Source: an uncultured Eubacterium sp.
GTDB taxonomy: Bacteria > Bacillota > Clostridia > Lachnospirales > Lachnospiraceae
Direction of reading: 5' to 3'
Assembly: GCA_934358495.1 (NCBI GenBank)
Contig: CAKRKO010000021.1
Span: 1-32,489 of the forward strand
Length of the DNA stretch: 32,489 nt
The notes beneath the pieces are model-generated. The model had not been told where the DNA came from and did not search any database. It worked only from the letters and a program-made list of their open reading frames with translations. Each line of letters opens with the position of its first letter. The first letter of the stretch is position 1. The translations under genes and the position numbers were made by a program. This document shows, one piece after another, positions 7,977 to 16,056 of the stretch.

Positions 7977-8312
7977 TTAGGCAATCTTTTTTCCCTCTCG
8001 CTGAATATTTTGATAAAAAACAGATGCTGACATATATTTCTGGAAAAAATCATAATTTTGAAATACTGGTGTCAAAACAACATCATATTCTAAATCCAAT
8101 TTATCAGATATATCGTAAATTAAGTTTCTTTCTGTATTTATCTTTTCTCGTGGAACATTTAAAAGTACCATGATATCCACATCACTGTCAGACTTATAAT
8201 CGCCTCGTGCACAGGATCCATATAAAATAATTTCCTTTAATTTTGTTCCATATATTTTCTTTGCTTCTTCAGCGAACTTTGTAACAACTTCCATGATTTT
8301 AGCTTCGTTCAC
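7977..8312 (-). CDS. MNT-family minimal nucleotidyltransferase (MntA-like antitoxin)
   Basis: This 111-aa protein has the polymerase-beta nucleotidyltransferase motif GSCARGDYKSDSDVDI (GS...DxD) and a further acidic residue near LDLEYDVVL. In characterised MNT-HEPN modules the MNT protein neutralises the HEPN RNase by adding AMP. The GTG at 8312 is chosen over a TTG at 8333. It gives the family-like start MNEAKIMEVVTKF, has GGGGTGAT just upstream, and lies well inside a transcript starting near 8344. The partner HEPN gene downstream has lost its core, so this antitoxin seems orphaned. Confidence 0.85.
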   Translation of the reverse strand: MNEAKIMEVVTKFAEEAKKIYGTKLKEIILYGSCARGDYKSDSDVDIMVLLNVPREKINTERNLIYDISDKLDLEYDVVLTPVFQNYDFFQKYMSASVFYQNIQREGKKIA

Positions 8313-8350
8313 TCTATCACCCCATTTTCGCAAACTTGTTATCTGTATTT

Positions 8351-8356
8351 ATTATA
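8351..8356 (-). promoter_or_regulatory. Possible -10 element for the MNT/HEPN/sipW transcript
   Basis: A perfect TATAAT lies 32 nt or so before the expected transcript start region of the MNT gene and just after the pilus operon terminator. No convincing -35 box is seen at 16-18 nt, so this is tentative. Confidence 0.35.
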
Positions 8357-8398
8357 ACTGATTTCCGTAATATTTACTACTTTAATTTACATGATAGA

Positions 8399-8429
8399 AA
8401 AACTCCCCGGAGCCAAACCTCCGGGGAGC
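8399..8429 (-). terminator. Strong terminator ending the pilus operon
   Basis: On the minus strand CTCCCCGGAG pairs perfectly with CTCCGGGGAG around a 6-nt loop and is followed by a T run. It lies 25-55 nt after the last surface-protein gene. Confidence 0.9.
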
Positions 8430-8454
8430 ATTCATTTTATTTACTTAATACTTT

Positions 8455-9453
8455 TTATTTTTTCTCTTTTGAACGACGCATCAGAGCCACGATCAGTGCG
8501 ATCAGAGCCGCTGCAGCTGCAACGATGATTACAAGACTGAATTTCATTGTCTTTGCGCCTTCTGACTTATCGGCATCAATATTACCTGTCGGTGTGTCTT
8601 CGTCATCCAGATCTACCAGATCCTTCGGTGTCTCTTCATCAGGGCTTTCTGTTGTATTGTCCTGATCTGCATCCTGACCACCGTTCGCATCTGTGCCTTC
8701 GCCCGGTGTGGTCGTATCATCCGCATTCGTACCATTTGCATTTGTACCACCTGCGTTTGTGCCACCTGCATTTCCACCGGTTGTTCCTGTTGTTCCTGTT
8801 GTACCTGTCGTACCAGCCGGTACAGTTACAGTATTGTAAATCGTATTGCCCGGAACAACGGTTGTGATGGTTGTGGTTGTCTCAATCACCTGATTGGTCT
8901 CACCTGGTTTGTAAGTAAAGGTAAATACATTCTCTGCTGCATTCTTGCTCAAAGTTTTGGTCAGAGCCAGTGCCTGCGGTACATAATTTTCAATGTAACG
9001 ATATGCTACTACCGGTTTATCACCGACATTTCCATAAAACGTCTGGCTTTCTGCCAATTCATTGCCATCCGCATCTTTGTACTCTACGGTATATGCCACC
9101 TGCTCACCTTTAATACCATATGCAACCACATAATCAGCATCGCCATTTACAGTGAACGCCGGAGCTGACAGTGCTTCCGCATTGTCACGTCCGCTCAGGC
9201 GGATTCCTTTTACATAATACTTTTCATCTGTCACCTGGATATCATTCAGATCAAAAGAAATGGTAGAACCGGCGTTCAGATTCGCTTCTTCCACTTTCTG
9301 CTGACCGTCGATGGTTCCCTTATTTCCCGCAGATAACGTCACTTTATAAGTATACGGTGTCGTCGGTGCTGCCATGGCTGTCACTGCCGGAGCCATAACT
9401 CCGATCACAGTCACACTCAGAAGAGATACGAGTAATTTTTTGAATCGGAACAT
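8455..9453 (-). CDS. Secreted, membrane-anchored surface protein with MucBP-like domain
   Basis: This 332-aa protein has a Sec signal peptide (about 1-28, ending VTAMAAP). A beta-rich region follows with AYTVEYKDADGNELAES, resembling a MucBP-type repeat (about 115-175). Next is a low-complexity linker rich in T, G, N and A (about 205-250, with repeated GTT and GTNA units), then an acidic stretch and a C-terminal membrane segment with the basic tail MRRSKEKK. There is no LPxTG. TPTGN before the hydrophobic stretch is only a distant resemblance to a sorting signal. It is the last gene before the operon terminator. It could be a wall spanner or a base anchor for the fibre; its function is not known. 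Confidence 0.75.
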   Translation of the reverse strand: MFRFKKLLVSLLSVTVIGVMAPAVTAMAAPTTPYTYKVTLSAGNKGTIDGQQKVEEANLNAGSTISFDLNDIQVTDEKYYVKGIRLSGRDNAEALSAPAFTVNGDADYVVAYGIKGEQVAYTVEYKDADGNELAESQTFYGNVGDKPVVAYRYIENYVPQALALTKTLSKNAAENVFTFTYKPGETNQVIETTTTITTVVPGNTIYNTVTVPAGTTGTTGTTGTTGGNAGGTNAGGTNANGTNADDTTTPGEGTDANGGQDADQDNTTESPDEETPKDLVDLDDEDTPTGNIDADKSEGAKTMKFSLVIIVAAAAALIALIVALMRRSKEKK

Positions 9454-9454
9454 C

Positions 9455-10255
9455 TTACATCTCTCCTTTCCTGTGTGTGGCAGAAGCTTCTTTCTTTCTG
9501 CGTTTCATAGTGAAAATTGCAAGGATCAGACACACGATACCGGCTGACAGAGCAATGGTACAATATCTGAGCATCAGATTTGTATCACCGGTCTTTACGC
9601 GTTTTGTCAATGTAATGACATTGTCTTTTCCCGGAACTTTCTTCTCGACTTTGTTCTCTTTGATGGTAGTTGTTGCCTCTGTCACTTTCTCTGTTGCGAA
9701 ATTCATCCGCAGCTTTGCCAGAGTCAGCTGATAGCCGTTACCCTGTGTCTCGCCGTCAACGCCAACCGTCAGATGTACGGTTCCGCTCTCGCCGGAAGCA
9801 AGTCTGCCAAGGTAAAAATAATCCTGCGTGGAATTATCTACCTGTTTCAGACCTTCACCAGACTGGGATTCACCCTCACCACCAACAGTTGTGCTGTCGT
9901 AAAGAACGTTTTCTGTATTATCAGCTCCCACGTAGGTCAGACGATAAGTATATCCGCCGCCCTCAGCAGTCGCCTGCGCATCTTCCAGTGTCTGGATCAC
10001 TTCATTGGTCATGTACCAGTCTGTCCTACCACTGTCGGAATTGGTTACTTCTACCTTCAGTTCGATGCTGTCACCCGGCTGGATATTTGCCATCTCATCC
10101 GTCACATCAGAATCCTGAAAATTACTGTTCATCTTGCTGCCATCGAATGTGACATTCCATCCGTCAGCGCCCTGATAATCTCTTGCAAATGCAGTTGTTG
10201 CCATGCCTGCTGTCAGTGCAAGTGTCAGCACAAGGCACAAAATTTTCTTTTTCAT
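9455..10255 (-). CDS. Secreted surface protein with C-terminal anchor (possible fibre accessory protein)
   Basis: This 266-aa protein has a standard Sec signal (MKKKILCLVLTLALTAG...AFA, about 1-24). The beta-type ectodomain includes NIQPGDSIELKVEVTNSDSG, a pattern also common in TasA-like proteins. The end carries VKTGDTN, a membrane segment and KRRKK, which looks like a variant sorting signal (xxKTGD) or a plain membrane anchor. The ATG follows GGAGGT at 8 nt. It lies between the TasA-like genes and the last surface gene with only one base to the next gene, so the two are cotranslated. The operon position suggests anchoring or assembly of the TasA-like proteins; this is inference. Confidence 0.7.
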   Translation of the reverse strand: MKKKILCLVLTLALTAGMATTAFARDYQGADGWNVTFDGSKMNSNFQDSDVTDEMANIQPGDSIELKVEVTNSDSGRTDWYMTNEVIQTLEDAQATAEGGGYTYRLTYVGADNTENVLYDSTTVGGEGESQSGEGLKQVDNSTQDYFYLGRLASGESGTVHLTVGVDGETQGNGYQLTLAKLRMNFATEKVTEATTTIKENKVEKKVPGKDNVITLTKRVKTGDTNLMLRYCTIALSAGIVCLILAIFTMKRRKKEASATHRKGEM

Positions 10256-10269
10256 CTTTCTGTACCTCC

Positions 10270-11022
10270 TTACTGCAGACTCAATCCGGTCTCATCCTCT
10301 GTCACATTGACATCCACACCCCAGGCACTCTTGATCGCGTCTTTTGCATTATGCGTCTGAACTGCGTCAACCTCTGCATCCAGATGGAAGGTATAACCGT
10401 CATATTTATAAGTATAAGTAATCGTGTTGTCTTTTACTGTTTTGTTCACTTCAGAAGCGATGGATTCATTGATTCTGATTGTATCAGACAATGCCGGTGT
10501 GGACTCTCCCACAGGCAGTGCCTTTGTATAGTACAGAACAGTACGCTCTGTGGTGGACTGATCTTCTGCGACTACCCAGCCGTTATCGGTCAGATAATTT
10601 AACTCGATCAGCTGCGGATCCAGTGACGTATTCTTGCCACCATTTGCATCCTGCCAGCTCTTTGTGATAATGACACGAACGAATGTGTCGATGTTTCCGC
10701 TGTTTGTTACGCTGATGGCTTCGTCATATTTCTTGCCCGGTGTAAACTTCTCGTCCTCGCCAAGCAGATTGCTCAGCAGGGAACCTTCTGTGGTTCCTTC
10801 CCACTTATCCGCATCTGCGTAATCTCTGCTGCTGACCACCTGGTCATTTTCTACCAGAGATACACCGATACTCTGCATATTCATCTGTACGGAATAATTC
10901 TCACTGTAATATGTCAGTGCAGCCCTTGCGCTTCCAACGCCGCTTCCAACCAGAAGCACTGCGGATGCCGCCAGAAGAAGGACTGTTACTTTTGGAAATG
11001 AACATTTTTTCTTTCTTTTCAT
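10270..11022 (-). CDS. TasA/camelysin-like protein with SipW-dependent signal peptide
   Basis: This 250-aa secreted protein starts MKRKKKCSFPKVTVLLLAAS. A hydrophobic stretch ends GSGVGSARAALTYYSENY, where the aromatic residues after the cleavage region match the SipW-cognate signal class. The mature part has SVTNSGNIDTFVRVIITKSW, the typical beta-sandwich core of this family. The ATG at 11022 is preferred over that at 11028, because AGGAGGT lies 8 nt before the first but only 2 nt before the second. The ribosome binding site overlaps the stop codon of the preceding gene, indicating coupling. Related Bacillus proteins form matrix fibres or act as surface metalloproteases. Confidence 0.8.
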   Translation of the reverse strand: MKRKKKCSFPKVTVLLLAASAVLLVGSGVGSARAALTYYSENYSVQMNMQSIGVSLVENDQVVSSRDYADADKWEGTTEGSLLSNLLGEDEKFTPGKKYDEAISVTNSGNIDTFVRVIITKSWQDANGGKNTSLDPQLIELNYLTDNGWVVAEDQSTTERTVLYYTKALPVGESTPALSDTIRINESIASEVNKTVKDNTITYTYKYDGYTFHLDAEVDAVQTHNAKDAIKSAWGVDVNVTEDETGLSLQ

Positions 11023-11035
11023 TTTCATGTACCTC

Positions 11036-11548
11036 CTACTCCTGTGTCTCGTCACTGTCTGCTGTCACTACTTTGTTCCAGTCTGCATACGCATTTCCTT
11101 CTGCATCATACAGAACCGGTGTACACTCCTGGATAACAACTACGTTGAACTCAGAAGCTTTATCATCCCCGGCCGGGAATGTATAACTTACATTCAGCTC
11201 ATTTGCGGTAGTCTGTCCTGCCGGAAGTACTTCATTGTAATACCAGTAACCGTCTTCACCGGCTGTCCAGCCGCCATCCGGGGCTTTATAACTTAAATCT
11301 ACCGGAGCAAATGCTTTCACTCTGACGAAGCAGTCATAATCGCCGGTATTCTGGATTGTTACATGCTTGCCGTTTTCATCGACTTCTTCCTTCGGGACTG
11401 TCTGTGTAAATCCCATGTTCATTTTGACACCACCCTGGGCTGTGGCATATGTCGTGAAATACGCCATAGCACTTCCCACGGTCAGGGAGCCGGTGAGAGC
11501 GATTGCTGCAGCTGCCAGAACCAATGGTGTTTTATGTAGCTTTCTCAT
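11036..11548 (-). CDS. Small TasA/camelysin-like protein with SipW-dependent signal peptide
   Basis: This 170-aa protein starts MRKLHKTPLVLAAAAIALTG and continues with GSAMAYFTTYATAQGG, a clear SipW-type signal with the AYFT motif at the cleavage region. The mature chain carries VTIQNTGDYDCFVRVKAFAP, the same core signature as its neighbour, and ends in an acidic tail. The two products are related but differ in length, which suits an ancient duplication or a major/minor subunit pair. The gene is in the pilus operon upstream of its relative, with the next ribosome binding site overlapping its stop. Cleavage by the SipW-type enzyme at 7257-7790 is the likely route. Confidence 0.82.
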   Translation of the reverse strand: MRKLHKTPLVLAAAAIALTGSLTVGSAMAYFTTYATAQGGVKMNMGFTQTVPKEEVDENGKHVTIQNTGDYDCFVRVKAFAPVDLSYKAPDGGWTAGEDGYWYYNEVLPAGQTTANELNVSYTFPAGDDKASEFNVVVIQECTPVLYDAEGNAYADWNKVVTADSDETQE

Positions 11549-11563
11549 TTGGCATCCCTCCTT

Positions 11564-12565
11564 TTACTTTTCCTGAGCAATATACTGATACTGACCATTT
11601 TCATCTAATTCAAAATGGTTGACTACGCCGTATCCGCCATTTGTACGTCCATCTGTCTCGTTAATAAAGGATACTTCTGCAGTCGGTGCGTCAGCTGCGC
11701 TGTACTCATCATTTGCTGTAATTGTTGTCTGAACTCCGTTCATGGATGTCAGCTCATAAGAAGCTCCGCTGTAAACCTCTGTCACTTTCACCTGTGCACC
11801 CGCCGGCAAACCGGTGATCTTTGCGGACTGTTTACCTGCCGCATCAAAGGTAAGAGCTTCCACTTTACTCTGTGTTGTTCCGTCCGCTTTTGTGATATCA
11901 ATCTGAAAAACAAAGGTTGCTTTGTCTCCGGACGTTGCATTCAATGCAGTCAGTGTCTTGTTGATCAGGAGATCACCAAACCGCTCATGCTGTTCCGGCT
12001 TTAATGTAATGCCGTTTTCTCCGGTCAGATTGTATACCCATGTGTCGCTGCCGCCATTTCCATAATAGTTATTCGGCAGAGAAACCATAGACGGAGCAAA
12101 TGTATAAGTATAATTATCTGTCACAACCTGTTTCGGACAAATCAGGTATAGACCTGTCTCCAGATTATTGGCTGTCACCATACCATTTTTTGTCACGACT
12201 TTTTTCGTCGGTGCAATGCTGCCATCTGCCACCATCTGGGCTGCCGTCTCAGCTCTTTTTGCCCATTCCGCTGCGGATCCGTCTTTGTCTTCGATGCTCA
12301 GTCCGCTTACATCCAGCCCCTTGAAATCTTTGACTACGGTATACTCACTGGATTTGTCCACAGAAGCAACTTTGTATAAATCAACTGTCACATCTGATTT
12401 CTGCAGCTCTGTATAATCACTTCCGACAGAAAATTCTACGGAGCAATCTGTCCTGTCCACCTGTATTGCATTCGCTGCCCATACGCCAGGCAAAGCAAAT
12501 ACGGAAAACGCCACCGCCAGAGCCAGGAAAATGGCACTTCCTTCTTTTACTCTTTTTCTCATCAT
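11564..12565 (-). CDS. Pilin-like surface protein without a C-terminal sorting signal
   Basis: This 333-aa protein has a Sec signal (about 1-31). An N-terminal pilin-like domain has VTVDLYKVASVDKSS and LETGLYLICPKQ, the latter typical of streptococcal-type backbone pilins. A C-terminal Cna_B-like domain follows (about 200-310), with LLINKTLTALNATSGDKATF and a closing VSFINET. Such domains often make internal isopeptide bonds. The chain ends ELDENGQYQYIAQEK with no LPxTG, membrane segment or basic tail. The protein would be secreted, held by non-covalent contact, or joined by a sortase as the last acceptor. The gene follows the two sortase genes. The start has AAGGAGG upstream; either of two adjacent ATG codons may be used. 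Confidence 0.8.
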   Translation of the reverse strand: MMRKRVKEGSAIFLALAVAFSVFALPGVWAANAIQVDRTDCSVEFSVGSDYTELQKSDVTVDLYKVASVDKSSEYTVVKDFKGLDVSGLSIEDKDGSAAEWAKRAETAAQMVADGSIAPTKKVVTKNGMVTANNLETGLYLICPKQVVTDNYTYTFAPSMVSLPNNYYGNGGSDTWVYNLTGENGITLKPEQHERFGDLLINKTLTALNATSGDKATFVFQIDITKADGTTQSKVEALTFDAAGKQSAKITGLPAGAQVKVTEVYSGASYELTSMNGVQTTITANDEYSAADAPTAEVSFINETDGRTNGGYGVVNHFELDENGQYQYIAQEK

Positions 12566-12594
12566 CGCCTCGTCTCCTCCTTCAAGATGTCTGT

Positions 12595-13503
12595 TTATGA
12601 CTTACGCTGTTTTCTTCCTGATACTAATTTCATGATAAGGATGATCAGAATCGTGATCGCAATTCCCAGAATCAGATACAGCATGTAGTAATTCTGAATC
12701 GTATGCAACATCGTGTCTGTCACTGTCTCTGCAGATGCATCCTCTTCTCCATTATACGGTACTCTCGTTCCTCTTACAAGTAAACGATGGGAGTTTACAC
12801 CATATGGTGTACAGGTAAACAATGTCACCTGATCCTTTCCTTCTTCGATCTGCAGTGCTTTCTGCAGCGTCTCATGGTCATCCTTGTCCACCATCGGTAA
12901 AATCTGATCTACCTGATAGGCAAGTACCTCATCCAGGACATGGATGTAAAATTTATCTCCAGCCTCCAACTGGTCGATATCAGTAAATAATTTTGCACTT
13001 GGCAAACCTCTGTGTGCTGCCAGTATGCTGTGTGTACTCTCACCTCCGATTGGAAGTTTGGTACCATTGAGATGTCCGACACCTGTCTGTAATACATCAT
13101 CTGCTGTGCCATGATAAATCGCCAGTTTGATGTTGATCTTTGGAATGGACAGATAACCCATGACTCCATCATCTGCCACATTCAGTACTTTCCAGTAATC
13201 GGTATTTTTCAAATCTCCGTCGTCTTCTCCAAACACATCCCCATACAGGTTATTGTGTGTGATCGTAGCATTGAAATCTTCTGCTTTCTGCCACTCCTCG
13301 GAAAAATCCTCCGGTGTCATTTCTTCTACTTTATTGTTATAGCTGCTGATCAGCTGACTCTGTCGATACGTGTTCCACTGGTTGGAAATCGTCGGATAAG
13401 CCAGGATTCCGAATCCAATCAGAAACAGGAGTCCAAATAAAACCGGCGCCAGCTTTCCTTTTTTCTTCTTCACAGGCTTTTTTTCATTTTCTTGCTCTTT
13501 CAT
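12595..13503 (-). CDS. Class C sortase (pilin polymerase) 1
   Basis: This 302-aa membrane transpeptidase has an N-terminal membrane segment (about 20-40) and a C-terminal one (about 270-292), the class C layout. Catalytic residues are His164 (LAAHRGLP), Cys231 (LFTCTPYGVN) and Arg240 (NSHRLLVRG). The region before the barrel has GDVFGE where class C enzymes carry the DPF/DPW lid, so the lid is a variant. It should join pilin subunits through their LPHTG motifs. The ATG lies only 2 nt after the stop of sortase 2, showing tight coupling. The two sortases are clearly paralogous, which suggests different substrate roles in the same fibre. Confidence 0.94.
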   Translation of the reverse strand: MKEQENEKKPVKKKKGKLAPVLFGLLFLIGFGILAYPTISNQWNTYRQSQLISSYNNKVEEMTPEDFSEEWQKAEDFNATITHNNLYGDVFGEDDGDLKNTDYWKVLNVADDGVMGYLSIPKINIKLAIYHGTADDVLQTGVGHLNGTKLPIGGESTHSILAAHRGLPSAKLFTDIDQLEAGDKFYIHVLDEVLAYQVDQILPMVDKDDHETLQKALQIEEGKDQVTLFTCTPYGVNSHRLLVRGTRVPYNGEEDASAETVTDTMLHTIQNYYMLYLILGIAITILIILIMKLVSGRKQRKS

Positions 13504-13505
13504 CC

Positions 13506-14381
13506 TCAGGATTCCTTTGTTGTCTCTTCTGCTTTCTTACGCAGTCTCTTCTCTCTGATAAATAATATAAGGATAAATACTCCGGTAACTACTATTCCGA
13601 CAATTACCCAAAGCAAATAGTTTGTATGTAAACTGATTCCACTGAGCGGTGTCTTCTCATCCGCTACTGCCTGCTCCTCATACGGTACTCTGTGTCCCTG
13701 TACCAGAAGTCTCTGTGTGTTCACACCATAAGGTGTACAGGTCAGCAATGTCACCAGATCCTCGCCATCTACTACAGCAAGTTTCGCTGTATCCTCAGGC
13801 TCTACCACGGAAATATCATCCACTTCGTAGCAAAGAGTTTCATCCAGCACATGGATCAGAAAATGATCTCCGATCTCCATCTGATCCAGATCGGTAAAAA
13901 GTGATGCACTCGGCAATCCACGGTGCGCGGATATAACTGCATGTGTACTCTCACCGCCAATCGGAAGTGAACTTCCTTCCAGATGTCCTGCCGCTTTCTG
14001 CAGCACTTCATCACTGGTTCCATGATAAATTGGAAGTTTAATCGCAATTTTCGGGATCTCTACAATTCCCATCATGCCATCCCCAGTCAGATTCAGGCAA
14101 TTCTCATATGTCGCATCCTCCTCACTGGCCGCTGCCACTGCGAAAGAGTCTGGCAAAATACTTGGAAGCAATGCATCATTGTATGCCTGTGCCTTTTTCA
14201 AGGCAGCTTCATAATCAATGGTTCCTGCTGCTGTCTGATCCTCAATCGAACTTTCATAATTACTGATCAGCTGCTTCTGTCTGTGATTATTCCACTGATT
14301 CGCAACCAGTGGGTACAGCAATAAGGACAAACCGGCTAAAAAAATGATGATAATAAATAACTTGTTGACTTTCTTTTTCAT
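13506..14381 (-). CDS. Class C sortase (pilin polymerase) 2
   Basis: This 291-aa protein has the same layout as its neighbour: N-terminal membrane segment (about 8-26), catalytic His153 (ISAHRGLP), Cys215 (LLTCTPYGVN) and Arg224 (NTQRLLVQG), and a C-terminal membrane segment (about 252-272) with basic tail. The lid region reads LPDSF, again a variant of DPF. It directly follows the major pilin gene on the transcript, separated by a GC-rich hairpin without a U run. Its ATG has GGAG at normal distance. Which of the two sortases polymerises the major pilin and which attaches the tip cannot be told from sequence. Confidence 0.94.
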   Translation of the reverse strand: MKKKVNKLFIIIIFLAGLSLLLYPLVANQWNNHRQKQLISNYESSIEDQTAAGTIDYEAALKKAQAYNDALLPSILPDSFAVAAASEEDATYENCLNLTGDGMMGIVEIPKIAIKLPIYHGTSDEVLQKAAGHLEGSSLPIGGESTHAVISAHRGLPSASLFTDLDQMEIGDHFLIHVLDETLCYEVDDISVVEPEDTAKLAVVDGEDLVTLLTCTPYGVNTQRLLVQGHRVPYEEQAVADEKTPLSGISLHTNYLLWVIVGIVVTGVFILILFIREKRLRKKAEETTKES

Positions 14382-14426
14382 CCGGGCTCTCCTTGTTGTT
14401 GTAATTCAAATTTGTCTCTTTTTATG

Positions 14427-14453
14427 AATCCGGGGCGGCTATCGCCCCGGATT
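14427..14453 (-). promoter_or_regulatory. GC-rich hairpin between major pilin and sortase genes
   Basis: AATCCGGGGCG pairs perfectly with CGCCCCGGATT around a 5-nt loop. The minus strand downstream is A-rich, not T-rich, so this should act as a partial terminator, RNase barrier or mRNA stabiliser, keeping pilin output above sortase output. Confidence 0.6.
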
Positions 14454-14490
14454 CTATTGTTCACTCAATAATGTTACTTATTGGGTTTGA

Positions 14491-15936
14491 TTATCTGTTT
14501 GCTTTCTTGCGGCTTGCGAAGAAGAAACCTGCTGCTGCGATCATGATTGCGCAACCAGCGATTGTGAAGATTGTAGTACCGATACCACCAGTATGCGGAA
14601 GTGCATGTAATCTTGTATCGGAAACATTCACTGTTGCTACTGGATTGCTTCCATTTTCAATTGTTGCATTAGCTACATCTACTACAGAATATCCAGCCGG
14701 AGCTTTCTCCTCTACAATTTTATATGTTCCATCATCAAGACCAGTCACTTTAACAGTACCATTTGTTGCTACTACATTTGTTACCTTGTTTGCATCGTTA
14801 TCATCATCTGTGGCTAATTTGTATTCGCCATCTTTTACTAATACAAACTGAAGCTTAGCTCCTGCTTCTCCATTTTCGCCAATTGGTGCGATACTGAATT
14901 CTGCACCTGCTAAAAGTTTATTATTATTAGCTCCCTCAACATAATTCTCATCATATTTATTGATAGTAATAGAACCTAATTTACCATCTACATGTGGAAT
15001 ATTGTTAGATTTATCACTTGAAGCTGCATTGGAAAAAGTAGCTGCATCTGTAACAATTGCATTTACAGTAACAGTAACAGTCTGACCTGCATATGTATTC
15101 TCTGCTCCAATAAAGGAAGAAGCAAATCTTACTCTTACCTTCTGTCCTTCTGTTGCAGGTAATTTTATAGCAGCACCATCAGTACCATCATCATTCACAC
15201 TTACTAATGAATAAGTATCACTTCCTGCCTCAAGTGTTGTGTCTCCAACTTTTACATTTACACTAGTAACTTTCATTCCTGTAGGTTGATCAGTAATCTG
15301 GAATGTTTTATCTGTTGCATCTTTGTCATAACTTGGGAATACTGTTGTAATTGTAAATGGAACTACCTGTCCACGTTTTACTACCTGATTTGTAGTTGTT
15401 CCATTTTCACCTGCAAAAGTTTTTGTAAGTGTATAGTTTGAACCTTTGGCATTGATTGTTTTATCTGCTGGTTTCATTAATCCATCTGTACCGTACTCAT
15501 ATACAGCTTCACCCATTGGATTATAAGTGGTCTTCTGGGACTGTGCATAAATATAATATGCGCCAATTTCAAGTCCATTAAATGTTACTGTACCATCGGT
15601 AACATTTGCTGTACCTACCCTTATAAGCTGATCTCTCTTGTCAACAAAATTAGCCCAATTAATATTTACATCTGTTACAGTTTTGGTATTTTCTTTAAGA
15701 TCCACATCATCTGCTGTAACACCGGTTGCAAGTACCCATTTACTCTGTGCCTCATTCCATGTAACAACTTTATAGATACTTACCTCTGTTGCTTCTCCCG
15801 GAACCAGACCATTTACCGTAATAGAACCAGTTGTAGCTGTTTTTGTTCCAACCTGAGTTGCAAACGCTGTCATACTCATTCCGAGTACCATTGCGAGTGA
15901 TAAAATCACTGCGAAGATTTTTTTCATCTTTTTCAT
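14491..15936 (-). CDS. Major pilin (backbone), LPHTG-anchored
   Basis: This 481-aa shaft subunit has a Sec signal (about 1-26, ending MTAFA). N-terminal pilin domains include TVEVSIYKVVT-like and GLEIGAYYIYAQS segments. A Cna_B/SpaA domain (about 330-440) has LAGAEFSI and GTYKIVEEKAPAGYS, with the glutamate expected in isopeptide formation. The sorting signal LPHTGG (about 446) is followed by a membrane segment and RKKANR. Class C sortases would polymerise it into a shaft. The ATG at 15936 has AAGGAG 8 nt upstream. A long leader with several hairpins separates it from the adhesin gene, suggesting separate control or mRNA processing. Confidence 0.92.
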   Translation of the reverse strand: MKKMKKIFAVILSLAMVLGMSMTAFATQVGTKTATTGSITVNGLVPGEATEVSIYKVVTWNEAQSKWVLATGVTADDVDLKENTKTVTDVNINWANFVDKRDQLIRVGTANVTDGTVTFNGLEIGAYYIYAQSQKTTYNPMGEAVYEYGTDGLMKPADKTINAKGSNYTLTKTFAGENGTTTNQVVKRGQVVPFTITTVFPSYDKDATDKTFQITDQPTGMKVTSVNVKVGDTTLEAGSDTYSLVSVNDDGTDGAAIKLPATEGQKVRVRFASSFIGAENTYAGQTVTVTVNAIVTDAATFSNAASSDKSNNIPHVDGKLGSITINKYDENYVEGANNNKLLAGAEFSIAPIGENGEAGAKLQFVLVKDGEYKLATDDDNDANKVTNVVATNGTVKVTGLDDGTYKIVEEKAPAGYSVVDVANATIENGSNPVATVNVSDTRLHALPHTGGIGTTIFTIAGCAIMIAAAGFFFASRKKANR

Positions 15937-15958
15937 CTCGTTGTCTCCTTTTCTTTTA

Positions 15959-16041
15959 GGGCATTGCCCATTTATCTTGTCCCGTTTCGGGAAGATAGTT
16001 AAATTAATTAGTTGTTGTAGCGGCGGTAGGCCGCTGAAAAG
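15959..16041 (-). promoter_or_regulatory. Hairpin-rich leader of the major pilin gene
   Basis: The gap between adhesin and major pilin holds GGGC/GCCC (15959-15969), ATCTT..CCCG/CGGG..AAGAT (15974-15996), AGCGGC/GCCGCT (16019-16035), and GCTGAAAAG (16033-16041) pairing with CTTTTCAGC (16061-16069) at the adhesin 3' end. None has a clear U run. Confidence 0.5.
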
Positions 16042-16056
16042 CTAAAGCAGTTATTT

